A DNA stretch of 12,688 nucleotides from Thermoplasmata archaeon (GTDB lineage: Archaea > Thermoplasmatota > Thermoplasmata > RBG-16-68-12): the NCBI GenBank assembly GCA_021788795.1, contig JAJYKG010000038.1:1-12688 (forward strand), in the 5' to 3' direction. The position numbers were made by a program, and so were the translations under genes. The notes under the pieces are model-generated. The model saw only the letters and a program-made list of their open reading frames with translations, did not search any database and had not been told where the DNA came from. How positions within the stretch are numbered: the stretch's first letter is position 1; every line of letters starts with the position of its first letter. This document shows, piece after piece, positions 6,066 through 12,688 of this stretch.

Positions 6066-6456
6066 GGGCGCGCCGCGCGTTGGCTGACCGCCCCCGGATG
6101 ACGCGGAGCGGCGCGTCGCCGCCGTTCAAGGTTCGAGTCGAAGGGCGAGATGTAGTCCCCGTTCCGCGCCCGCAGGGCTTCGAGCCGCTCCCGCGGGGCG
6201 GCGAGCTGCCGGAAGAGCCCCTCGTGTACGGATGCGTCCTCCGCGCGGCGCGGAGAGATGCGGAGGCGGGGGCGCATCTCGCAAGGGTGGAGGAAGCTCT
6301 CCGCGCCTATCACCATGTGGCGGCGCTGTCCGCGTTACCGCAGGAAGAGCAGGAGCTCACCGCGACGTTCCTAGACGTACTCGAGAACCGTCCCTTCCAG
6401 GCCGAACGCCGCGCGGCGCGCCCGCGAAACCCAAGGCGAGGGATCCGCCAGAGTTG
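6066..6456. other. Spacer with no confident gene; overlapping weak frames
   Basis: Frames are open on both strands. On the plus strand an ATG at 6098 gives a frame to TGA 6455-6457, with a helix-like middle (ARVEEALRAYHHVAALSALP). On the minus strand a frame from about 6316 contains ERLEALRARNGDYISPF, which reads like natural protein and faintly recalls N-terminal parts of GNAT acetyltransferases. Both have high third-position GC, and neither shows a promoter, a ribosome site or a complete domain. This may be decayed coding DNA. I assign no product. Confidence 0.4.
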
Positions 6457-6477
6457 AACCCCGAACGCCACGGGGTT
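6457..6477. terminator. Hairpin between the plus-strand block and lhr
   Basis: AACCCCG (6457-6463) pairs perfectly with CGGGGTT (6471-6477) around the loop AACGCCA, giving a 7-bp stem. It lies 13 bases past the end of lhr, which is read from the other strand, and beyond the plus-strand genes, so it could act for transcription from either side. It lacks a long T run, so its efficiency is uncertain. Confidence 0.45.
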
Positions 6478-6490
6478 TGCCGGTCGCCGC

Positions 6491-9346
6491 TCAATACAGC
6501 TTCGGCTTCGCCTGCGGCTCGTTCCAGTACGGCCTCGTGGTCACGTACTTCAGCTTCGCTTCGAACAAGTCATTCAGGAACTCCTTCTCCGTCTCGTCCA
6601 TCTTCGCGAGGATCTTGCTCGCGGTCGTCGGACCCACCCCATACACGGAACTCGCGAAGACGGCCCGCTTCCCGTACACCGCCACCAGGTCGGCGACCTG
6701 CTTCGAGCGCGTGAGCAGCTTCTTCTCTTCGTCGCTCAGGTCGAGTTTGCGCTGCCGCTTCGCCAACGCATCGCGCACGGTCCATGCGGACCAGCCCAGT
6801 ACCATAAGTAGCCTGGACTTGCACTGCGCGCACTCCGGATGGTCCGGCAGCTCTCCGAGCCGAACCTCCTCGTGGAAGTGCCCGCACTCGAAGCACAGCA
6901 TGTGCACCGGTTCCGACGCCAAGTGCAGACGCATCCGTTCCAGGATCTCCTCCCGCTCCGCCTCAGGGGAGAAGAGCTCGGGCGCCTCGACGTACCGGCG
7001 TAGAATCGGATAGGCCATCGGCGTCGGCGTCTCATCGGACTTGTGGACGACGACCTCGATCTCGCCCGTTCGGATCTTCCCGATGATCTCCCGCACGCGT
7101 TCGAAGTCCGCGTGCAACAGGAGCGCCTCGCGCACGGCCTCGTCCGCGATTGGCGTGTTCGCGAAGCGCACCTCGAGGGAGTTCATCTCGCCCTCGCCCA
7201 TGGTGAGGCCGCGGCGGATCGCCCCGAAGCGCTCCGCGATGAACTTCATGTAGTAGCCCAGGGGAAGGTGGTCCTCCAGCAACGCCTGCAACCCGCCCTC
7301 CAGGGTCTCGTCGTCGATCCTCAAGAGGTCCTCCACGAGCCCGTCCACGTCGAGCTCGCGCGTGTCCGCGACGAGCTCGTACAGAATGCGATACGGGTCC
7401 GTCCACCAGAAGCGCACGAGGTGCTTCCGCGCGAGGAGCTCCTCCAGGAGGTCGCCCAGGGTGACGTTCACGACCTCGCCGAAGGCCGCGTGAACGATCA
7501 GGAAGCGGTCGAACGCCTCGACGACGATGCGGTCGTCCGTCGGCACGGGGCAGCCGGACTTGCGGTGGTTCGCGACCTCCTCGACGAGACGCTTCGCGCC
7601 CGTCTTGTTGATCGGCCATTCCTTCTCGAAGCGGGCCACGGTCTTCTCGAGGCCGCTCTTCTTCAGGCGCGCGTCGACGTCCTTCCGCAGCGCGCCGACG
7701 CGCTGGGCGAGGTGGTACGGCACCGGCAGCATCTCGCCGTCCCAGCCCGGGATCGCGGCGTTCGGGTCCGCGACCGGGGTCACGTACACGACGCCGTCCT
7801 GGCCGATCTTCGCAATCTTCCAAGGCCGCCCGCGGACGATGAAGTGCAGGCCCTCCTTCGCGTGGAGGACCATGAACTCCTCCCCGAGCACGCCGACGGG
7901 CCGCTGGTCCGTGAGGTCGACCACCGGGTACCGCCGTTCGTCGCGGATCGTCGAGAGGTTCTCGTAGTAGTAATTCCGGCCCTTTGCGGTCACGCGGACG
8001 TTCTCGCCCTGGCGGCGGAGGACGCCCAGGTGGTCGAGGAACTCCGCGACCCTCGCGGCCTGCTCGTCCTCGAGGCCGTGGTATGGGCCCGCCTTGCGCA
8101 CGGTTTCGAGTATTTGCATGAAACTCGCGGTGCCCCCTTGGTCCAGGGCGGCCCCGACCATCTGATGCGCGAGGACATCCAGGGCGTTCACGTGGACGTG
8201 GAGGGGCTCGAGATCCTTCGCCTCGGCGGCTTGGACGACCGCGACGGACTCGATCGCGTCGTCCGCGGAGACCGCGAGGATGGTTCCCTTGGACGTGCGT
8301 TCAAGGGTGTGGCCGGAGCGACCGACGCGCTGGATGAACGACGTGACTTGGCGGGGGGACATGTACTGGACGACGCGGTCGATCGACCCGAGATCGATCC
8401 CCAGCTCGAGGGTCGACGTGCAGACCAATCCCTTGATCGTCCCCTCCTTGAACCCGGACTCGACGCGCTCCCGTTCCTCCCGCGGCAGGGAGCCGTGGTG
8501 CACGCCGACGTCCGTACGGACCATGGCGAGGCGCGAGCCGAGGAGCTCGGCGAGGGGGCGGGCGTTCACGAAGACGAGGGTGGAGCGGCTCTCGTCCAGG
8601 GTGTCGTCAATCTCGGAGAGGGACGCGGCCGCCTCGGGGGTGATGTAGAGGTCCCGCGCGGTCTCGAAGTCCTTGTCGATGGGGCGCGGCCACTCGACAT
8701 GGTACTCCATCTTCTTCTCGAGGGGGGAGAGGAGGACCTCGAGGGGCTTCTCACCGCCGAAGAGGGCCGCGATCTGCTCCGGGTGGCCGACCGTGGCGGA
8801 GAGGCCGATGCGCTGGAAGTCCTTCTCCGTGATGCGGCGGAGGCGCTCGAGGGCGACGGCGAGCTGCACGCCACGGCGGTCCTCGGCAAACTGGTGCACC
8901 TCGTCGATGATGACGAAGCGCACGTTGCGGAGGTGGCGCTGCATCACCTTGCCGGGGAGGATGGCCTGGAGGGTCTCCGGGGTCGTGATGAGGATGTCGG
9001 GCGGGTGAGCGGCCTGCCTGCGGCGCTCGGAGGTGGGGGTGTCGCCGTGACGGACGGCGACGGTGAGACCAGAACCCTCAGCGAGGCGATGCAGACGCTG
9101 AGTCAGATTTCGATTCAGCGCACGTAGAGGCGTCACGTAAATCAGACGGATTCCTCGAGCCTCATGTCGCACGATGGACGCCAGAACTGGAAGTACGGCG
9201 GCCTCGGTCTTCCCGGCCCCGGTGGGGGCGACGATCAGCAGACTTCGTCCATCCATAATGGAAGGGATGGCGTCGGTCTGGAGTCTGTTGAGCCTTGTGA
9301 TTCCGCCACGGAGCGCTATTGAGGTTAGGTCTTCAGAGACTCGCAA
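6491..9346 (-). CDS. lhr: Lhr-type superfamily 2 ATP-dependent DNA/RNA helicase
   Basis: The protein has 951 residues. Helicase motifs in order: Q-like RLQTDAIP (21-28), Walker A APTGAGKT (40-47), DEVH box (148-151), SAT (183-185), VFVNAR (258-263), TSTLELGIDLG (310-320) and arginine-finger QRVGRSGH (339-346). Lhr winged-helix and core-domain sequence follows, including the late TPMAYPIL. Near the C-terminus a four-cysteine cluster, C818-x2-C821 and C839-x2-C842, should bind zinc. It is followed by a helix-hairpin-helix-like YGVGPTTASKIL (about 902-913). Lhr proteins translocate 3' to 5' and unwind branched DNA or RNA:DNA hybrids in archaeal repair. An in-frame TGA at 9353-9355 limits the start; TTG 9346 is the only codon giving the full N-terminus, so initiation is non-ATG. 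The first roughly 90 codons are clearly less GC-rich than the rest, yet the motifs stay intact. Confidence 0.95.
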   Translation of the reverse strand: MRVSEDLTSIALRGGITRLNRLQTDAIPSIMDGRSLLIVAPTGAGKTEAAVLPVLASIVRHEARGIRLIYVTPLRALNRNLTQRLHRLAEGSGLTVAVRHGDTPTSERRRQAAHPPDILITTPETLQAILPGKVMQRHLRNVRFVIIDEVHQFAEDRRGVQLAVALERLRRITEKDFQRIGLSATVGHPEQIAALFGGEKPLEVLLSPLEKKMEYHVEWPRPIDKDFETARDLYITPEAAASLSEIDDTLDESRSTLVFVNARPLAELLGSRLAMVRTDVGVHHGSLPREERERVESGFKEGTIKGLVCTSTLELGIDLGSIDRVVQYMSPRQVTSFIQRVGRSGHTLERTSKGTILAVSADDAIESVAVVQAAEAKDLEPLHVHVNALDVLAHQMVGAALDQGGTASFMQILETVRKAGPYHGLEDEQAARVAEFLDHLGVLRRQGENVRVTAKGRNYYYENLSTIRDERRYPVVDLTDQRPVGVLGEEFMVLHAKEGLHFIVRGRPWKIAKIGQDGVVYVTPVADPNAAIPGWDGEMLPVPYHLAQRVGALRKDVDARLKKSGLEKTVARFEKEWPINKTGAKRLVEEVANHRKSGCPVPTDDRIVVEAFDRFLIVHAAFGEVVNVTLGDLLEELLARKHLVRFWWTDPYRILYELVADTRELDVDGLVEDLLRIDDETLEGGLQALLEDHLPLGYYMKFIAERFGAIRRGLTMGEGEMNSLEVRFANTPIADEAVREALLLHADFERVREIIGKIRTGEIEVVVHKSDETPTPMAYPILRRYVEAPELFSPEAEREEILERMRLHLASEPVHMLCFECGHFHEEVRLGELPDHPECAQCKSRLLMVLGWSAWTVRDALAKRQRKLDLSDEEKKLLTRSKQVADLVAVYGKRAVFASSVYGVGPTTASKILAKMDETEKEFLNDLFEAKLKYVTTRPYWNEPQAKPKLY

Positions 9347-10670
9347 GCGGACTCACACAATCGCATACGGGCTAAGAATGTATTCCGAGGTGGACCAAGA
9401 CTGCTTGAAAGGAGGTTGGAGAGGGACCGGTTGCGACCTGAGTCACTCGAGTCCGAACCGAGCCTGTATGGCTGACAAGGTCTTGTCATCCTTCCCGTCA
9501 GTCTTCCAAAAGGAGAGCGCGTAGCGCTCACCTTTCGAATCCTCAACGTGGAGCTGAATCCATGAGCCGCGTTTGGTGTTCTTCCTAGATTCCGCCACCC
9601 TGAAGGTTCCCGGGATAAGTGCGCAGTACGCCCTGACGCCGTGCTCCTTCAGCGCCTTGAGCTTGGCCTGCTTCGCAATCGCCGTGGGCATTCCCAGCGG
9701 TGTCATCTCCCCAGCCACCTCCCGCCAAGCATCAATGTCACGAATCAAGACAATCCTCTGGGATGTGATGTACAGCCTGCTCGATGCCGGGGGATTGAAC
9801 CCGAGGAAAATCACTTTCGGACGCACTCGCCGCCAGGGCGTCCATACGTGCATATCCCATCCTTCCGCGACTCGTATCACGGTTTCGTTGGGCAGAAGCA
9901 TGAGCGTACCCTGTGAATCGTAGACGGTTCCGCGGCCATCCATATCGCCAGCACGTACGGATAGGTCTGCCGACATATGCATCCCAATGCTATGGCGCCA
10001 CCAGAACGGTGGGAAGCGGCGGGCCCATGTTGTTGCAGAGGAGCGCAAACTCGTTCAGCTGCGACAATAGAGTGAAGAGCGCATCCTGGGAAATCGCGGA
10101 AGGGATTTCGCTGGCGATAACATACTCGAAGAGGAATACAGCCGTGCCGCCAGGAGAGCTCACGATCTTCGCCGCGAGCTGATCGGGGACTATGCCTGCA
10201 ACAGTCTGAGCTACCACCGCAATCCCGAGACCGAGTTGCCATCCAATTGCTAAAGCTGGTCCATATACTGGAATTACTGCGAGGGTCGTGTCCAAGACCG
10301 TGGCAGCAGCAGTCTCGTAGTGCGACAGCGCGTGAATCCGGTCGCCTGCTCCCGCGGCCAGGAGCAATTCATGTGACGCCAGAATCCACCCGACCGCCAG
10401 AGCTGCCACCCACCCGGAGCGTATCACAAGGCCTCCCTTCACGCTCCCGCCAAACAGCCCCGGCGCTAGTATAATGTCACCCCTCACGATGCCGAAGACT
10501 GAAACCGCGCCGGCGGAGAGGTAGAATGTTCCCTTCACCGTGTCTCCATCCATATAGGCTAGTACCGCTTGGCTGCCAAAGATTACGAGCGTGGCTCCCA
10601 GCGCAGCACCTTGTAGCCCTGCCCTAAGAGAGACATGCCGGGCCCCAGTGAGCCAAGCCGACTCATCGAG
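9060..10670. other. Lower-GC mosaic tract spanning three genes
   Basis: By-eye counts of single 60-base blocks give 30/60 G+C at 9361, 30/60 at 10081 and 37/60 at 9601. Outside the tract they give 46/60 at 7681, 44/60 at 8041, 48/60 at 11161 and 43/60 at 12001. Codon choice changes within lhr near 9060 and within the calcium-repeat gene near 10670, with both frames preserved. Boundaries are accurate to perhaps 50 bases. Confidence 0.65.
9443..9982 (-). CDS. Hypothetical protein with possible PH/GRAM-like domain
   Basis: I chose ATG 9982 (179 residues); ATG 9976 is equally possible, with GGGAT as a weak ribosome site. Either follows the stop of the upstream large gene by 7-13 bases, so the two are probably co-transcribed. 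Longer starts would overlap that gene. The core reads GTLMLLPNETVIRVAEGW, then SRLYITSQRIVLIRDIDAW, then YALSFWKTDGKDDKTLSAI. An 'NE.vi' strand, a 'LYITSQRIVLI' strand pair and a C-terminal 'FW..D' helix resemble bacterial PH or GRAM-like domains, which bind lipids or proteins; this is a fold-level guess. There is no signal peptide or transmembrane helix. Codon use is much less GC-biased than in the flanking genes, consistent with its place inside the lower-GC tract at about 9060-10670. Confidence 0.7.
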   Translation of the reverse strand: MHMSADLSVRAGDMDGRGTVYDSQGTLMLLPNETVIRVAEGWDMHVWTPWRRVRPKVIFLGFNPPASSRLYITSQRIVLIRDIDAWREVAGEMTPLGMPTAIAKQAKLKALKEHGVRAYCALIPGTFRVAESRKNTKRGSWIQLHVEDSKGERYALSFWKTDGKDDKTLSAIQARFGLE

Positions 10671-12688
10671 GTCGTCAAGGATCTCCGCGTTCCCCAGCTC
10701 CCACTCCACCGTGGTCGTCTCCGTGACCGAGTACGAGATGGTCCCCTCGAACCTTCGGATGTTCACCACGCTCGTCCCCGAGTCGCTGACGAGGAAGAGA
10801 GACTCCTGGGAGAGTACGCCCTCCACCTTCGTCACGACCGTGACCGAGCGCTCGAGGCTCAGCTCGGCCCAGGTCCAGGAGGGCGTCAGCGCGGCAGAGG
10901 GCACCAGGTTCGAGATGAGCGGGCCCACCATCGACAGCCCCCGCCGCACGATCTTCATGATGCCGAGGGTCGTGCCGAAGGCGTCCAGCCCGCCGCGGAC
11001 CCAGGCCTCGGAAGGCGTGAGCGCCAGTTCGGTCTGGACGGCGGCGACGTCCTCCTCTGACTCGCCACTGAGCCATACGACGTCCGCCGCGGAGGCCAGC
11101 GACGGGTCCATCGCGTCCCCCACGTGGTACACGTAGACCGAGTACCCGCCGAGGCTCTGCAGGCCGGTCGGCAGGCTCTCCGCGGACGCGGGGAGGCTCG
11201 CGTCGACCGCCGGGAGGTCCAGGGAAAGCCGGGCGATGATGTGGTCCGCGGAGCGCTCGACCCTCGTGACGACGGACCCGACACGGAGGGCTGCCGGGGG
11301 CATCGCGGTCTTCACGGGGACATACCCACTCGAGTTCACCCAGAGCGGGGTCAGCACGAGCCTCGCGGGCACCCGCCCGTGGCCCGTCTCCAGGTCGGCC
11401 CGCCTCGCGGCCTCCTCCGGGATGCGTAGCGCGAACTGGTAGACGTGGTCGTCGATGGGCGCGCCGACGGCCACGTTCTGGTAGAACGGCGGGAAGCCCA
11501 TGTAGTCGCTCGTCTCGAACAGAGAGTACTGGAACAGGGGCACGACGGAACCGCCGGATCCGGACGCGCCCTGGTCCGCGGCCGCGTCCACGACGACCTG
11601 CAGGATCACCGTCTCCGCCCGATCCGCAGGCACGGGAACGTCGAATGACGTGTGCCAGATCGTGTTCCCGCGAACGTCGGCGACCTGCACGGGGGCGAGG
11701 TTCACGAAATCGACCTCGTACAGGTGGTCGTGGGACTCGTAGTCAATCACGTACTGACGCGGCGCGAGGGCATCGCACATCCCGCGGACGTAGTGGAAGG
11801 GACTCCACCCTACCTGCCCAAGGTCGCGCATCCCGAGGACCGTGTAGTTGCTCTCGCCCCCCTCCGTGAACGTCCGGTTGATGGCCGTCCCGACGGCCCC
11901 AGGGGACTCGTCGCTGCTCCGCGTCGCCTCGGCGGTGTGGTCCGACAGGAAGACGCAGGTGCCGTCCAGGACGTCGTACGTCCAGATCTCGGCCCGCACG
12001 CCGTGCACGTCGAGCGCGTGCACCCGTTGCGTGAAGCGCACGAGCCCGGACTCGAACGTGTCCTTCCAGTCGAACTGCCAAGTCTCGAGGGGCGACTGGT
12101 CGAGCGCGTCGCCGATCCCGTCCCCGTCCGTGTCGGAACGGAGGGGGTTCGTCGGCCGGACGTGGTCCCCGCGGATTTCCTCGCCGTCCGTCAGGCCGTC
12201 GCCGTCCGTGTCCGGGTCCGACGGGTCCGTCCGGAAACCGCTGACGGCGACCCCGTACCACTCGTCCGCATCGGACAGGCCGTCGCCGTCCGTGTCGGCC
12301 AAGAGGGGCGACGTGGTGATGGACCGGACCTCGAGGTTCCCGTCGATTTCGAGCGCGATGTCCTGCGGCGCGACCTCGAAGCCGTCCGTCAGGCCGTCGC
12401 CATCCGTGTCGCTCCGGGACGGGTCGGTCCCGTAGACCGTCCGCTCCGCGCCGTCCGCGAGCCCGTCGCCGTCCGTGTCCGCGACCGTCGGGTCGGTCGC
12501 GCCCAGACCGTCCCCGGGGAAGAGCTCCTCGCCGTCCGTCAGGCCGTCATCATCTCCGTCGGGGTCGAAGGGGCTCGTCCGGATCGTTCGCTCTGTCGGC
12601 ACGCCGTCGATGGTGAAGCGGATGACATGGGCCTCCGCCTCGAACGCATCGGAGAGGCCGTCCCCGTCGACGTCCGCGAGGACGGGGA
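9990..12688 (-). CDS. Large surface-type protein with TSP3-like calcium-binding repeats and hydrophobic C-terminus, 5' partial
   Basis: The frame is open to the right edge and ends at TAG 9990-9992, giving about 898 visible residues. A GTG at 12602 is not the true start, since another calcium repeat lies upstream of it. Seven repeats of the form D-x-D-G-D-G-L-x-D (for example DTDGDGLTDGEE) cover 12099-12674. These thrombospondin type 3-like loops bind calcium and are typical of secreted or envelope proteins. A mostly beta, Ser/Thr-rich region of about 450 residues follows, with few cysteines and no enzyme motif I recognise. The last 230 or so residues contain several hydrophobic segments, such as GAALGATLVIFGSQAVLAY, VSVFGIV and AVIPVYGPALAIGW, suggesting membrane anchoring or a membrane-active domain. 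The signal peptide would lie outside the window. Codons for roughly the last 225 residues (below about 10670) are AT-richer than the rest. Confidence 0.85.
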   Translation of the reverse strand, partial: PVLADVDGDGLSDAFEAEAHVIRFTIDGVPTERTIRTSPFDPDGDDDGLTDGEELFPGDGLGATDPTVADTDGDGLADGAERTVYGTDPSRSDTDGDGLTDGFEVAPQDIALEIDGNLEVRSITTSPLLADTDGDGLSDADEWYGVAVSGFRTDPSDPDTDGDGLTDGEEIRGDHVRPTNPLRSDTDGDGIGDALDQSPLETWQFDWKDTFESGLVRFTQRVHALDVHGVRAEIWTYDVLDGTCVFLSDHTAEATRSSDESPGAVGTAINRTFTEGGESNYTVLGMRDLGQVGWSPFHYVRGMCDALAPRQYVIDYESHDHLYEVDFVNLAPVQVADVRGNTIWHTSFDVPVPADRAETVILQVVVDAAADQGASGSGGSVVPLFQYSLFETSDYMGFPPFYQNVAVGAPIDDHVYQFALRIPEEAARRADLETGHGRVPARLVLTPLWVNSSGYVPVKTAMPPAALRVGSVVTRVERSADHIIARLSLDLPAVDASLPASAESLPTGLQSLGGYSVYVYHVGDAMDPSLASAADVVWLSGESEEDVAAVQTELALTPSEAWVRGGLDAFGTTLGIMKIVRRGLSMVGPLISNLVPSAALTPSWTWAELSLERSVTVVTKVEGVLSQESLFLVSDSGTSVVNIRRFEGTISYSVTETTTVEWELGNAEILDDLDESAWLTGARHVSLRAGLQGAALGATLVIFGSQAVLAYMDGDTVKGTFYLSAGAVSVFGIVRGDIILAPGLFGGSVKGGLVIRSGWVAALAVGWILASHELLLAAGAGDRIHALSHYETAAATVLDTTLAVIPVYGPALAIGWQLGLGIAVVAQTVAGIVPDQLAAKIVSSPGGTAVFLFEYVIASEIPSAISQDALFTLLSQLNEFALLCNNMGPPLPTVLVAP
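12099..12674 (-). repeat. Seven DxDGDG calcium-binding repeats (TSP3-like)
   Basis: On the minus strand the coded units are DVDGDGLSDAFE, DPDGDDDGLTDGEE, DTDGDGLADGAE, DTDGDGLTDGFE, DTDGDGLSDADE, DTDGDGLTDGEE and DTDGDGIGDALD, separated by linkers of uneven length. The aspartates at alternating positions coordinate calcium. The DNA similarity, recurring GTCCGTGTC and CCGTCGCCGTC, follows from this protein motif. The array continues to the right edge, so the true number of repeats may be higher. Confidence 0.9.

Noticed and set aside
7043..9127. A 694-codon open frame on the plus strand, antisense to lhr
   Set aside because: It is a by-product of extreme GC bias in the helicase codons. Its composition is low-complexity and it has no motif, while the opposite strand carries a complete set of helicase motifs.
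9410..9475. A strong GGAGGTT ribosome-site-like sequence on the plus strand before a TTG at 9431
   Set aside because: The following frame stops after 14 codons and runs antisense to the end of the PH/GRAM-like gene.
12099..12688. Regularly recurring short DNA motifs that might suggest a CRISPR-like or tandem DNA repeat
   Set aside because: The units are imperfect, unevenly spaced and exactly in frame with calcium-binding DxDGDG protein motifs.
1..12688. tRNA, rRNA, insertion sequences, integrases, CRISPR arrays or replication origins
   Set aside because: I looked on both strands and saw no cloverleaf, no transposase or integrase motif, no terminal inverted repeats and no regularly spaced direct repeats.

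Overview
The window looks like a GC-rich archaeal chromosome segment, most likely from a Thermoplasmatota-type lineage (inference; there is no rRNA or other marker gene to settle it). The evidence is an archaeal-type Lhr helicase with a C-terminal zinc cluster, TATA-like boxes about 25 nt before ATG codons as expected for leaderless archaeal mRNAs, short gene spacing, and a large secreted-type protein with DxDGDG calcium-binding repeats. Most genes have very high GC in third codon positions.

Layout, left to right. (1) Positions 2-2932, plus strand: two tandem MttB-superfamily methyltransferases. The first is cut by the left edge and the second is complete. Neither has an internal amber codon, so both belong to the non-pyrrolysine branch. 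(2) Positions 2933-3488: a gene-poor stretch with an AT-richer island near 3060-3180, a possible 27-codon ORF and a possible 61-residue protein. (3) Positions 3498-4603: a divergent pair, an unrecognised 139-residue protein on the minus strand and a metallo-beta-lactamase-fold gene on the plus strand. The latter is broken by one missing G in a GGGG run. (4) Positions 4679-6065, plus strand: two gap-free tandem copies of a VOC/glyoxalase-like gene, each with CTTAT exactly 35 bases before its ATG, followed by a DUF1579-like protein. (5) Positions 6066-6490: no confident gene, ending in a hairpin next to the end of the helicase gene. (6) Positions 6491-9346, minus strand: lhr. (7) Positions 9443-9982, minus strand: a small protein with a possible PH/GRAM-like core. 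(8) Position 9990 to the right edge, minus strand: a large calcium-repeat protein with a hydrophobic C-terminal region, open at its N-terminal side.

How the genes may work together. The MttB-like pair probably moves methyl groups from a quaternary amine or similar compound to a corrinoid protein that is not in this window. The MBL, VOC and DUF1579-like genes look like small-molecule or detoxification enzymes with unknown substrates. The right-hand minus-strand genes have no obvious shared pathway.

The strongest structural signal is a lower-GC tract at about 9060-10670. It starts inside lhr, covers the PH/GRAM-like gene and ends inside the calcium-repeat gene without breaking either reading frame. 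This looks like a recombined tract or an assembly join. I found no CRISPR array, tRNA, rRNA, insertion sequence or phage gene. No wholly new system is proven here; the mosaic tract and the paired methyltransferases deserve the most attention.
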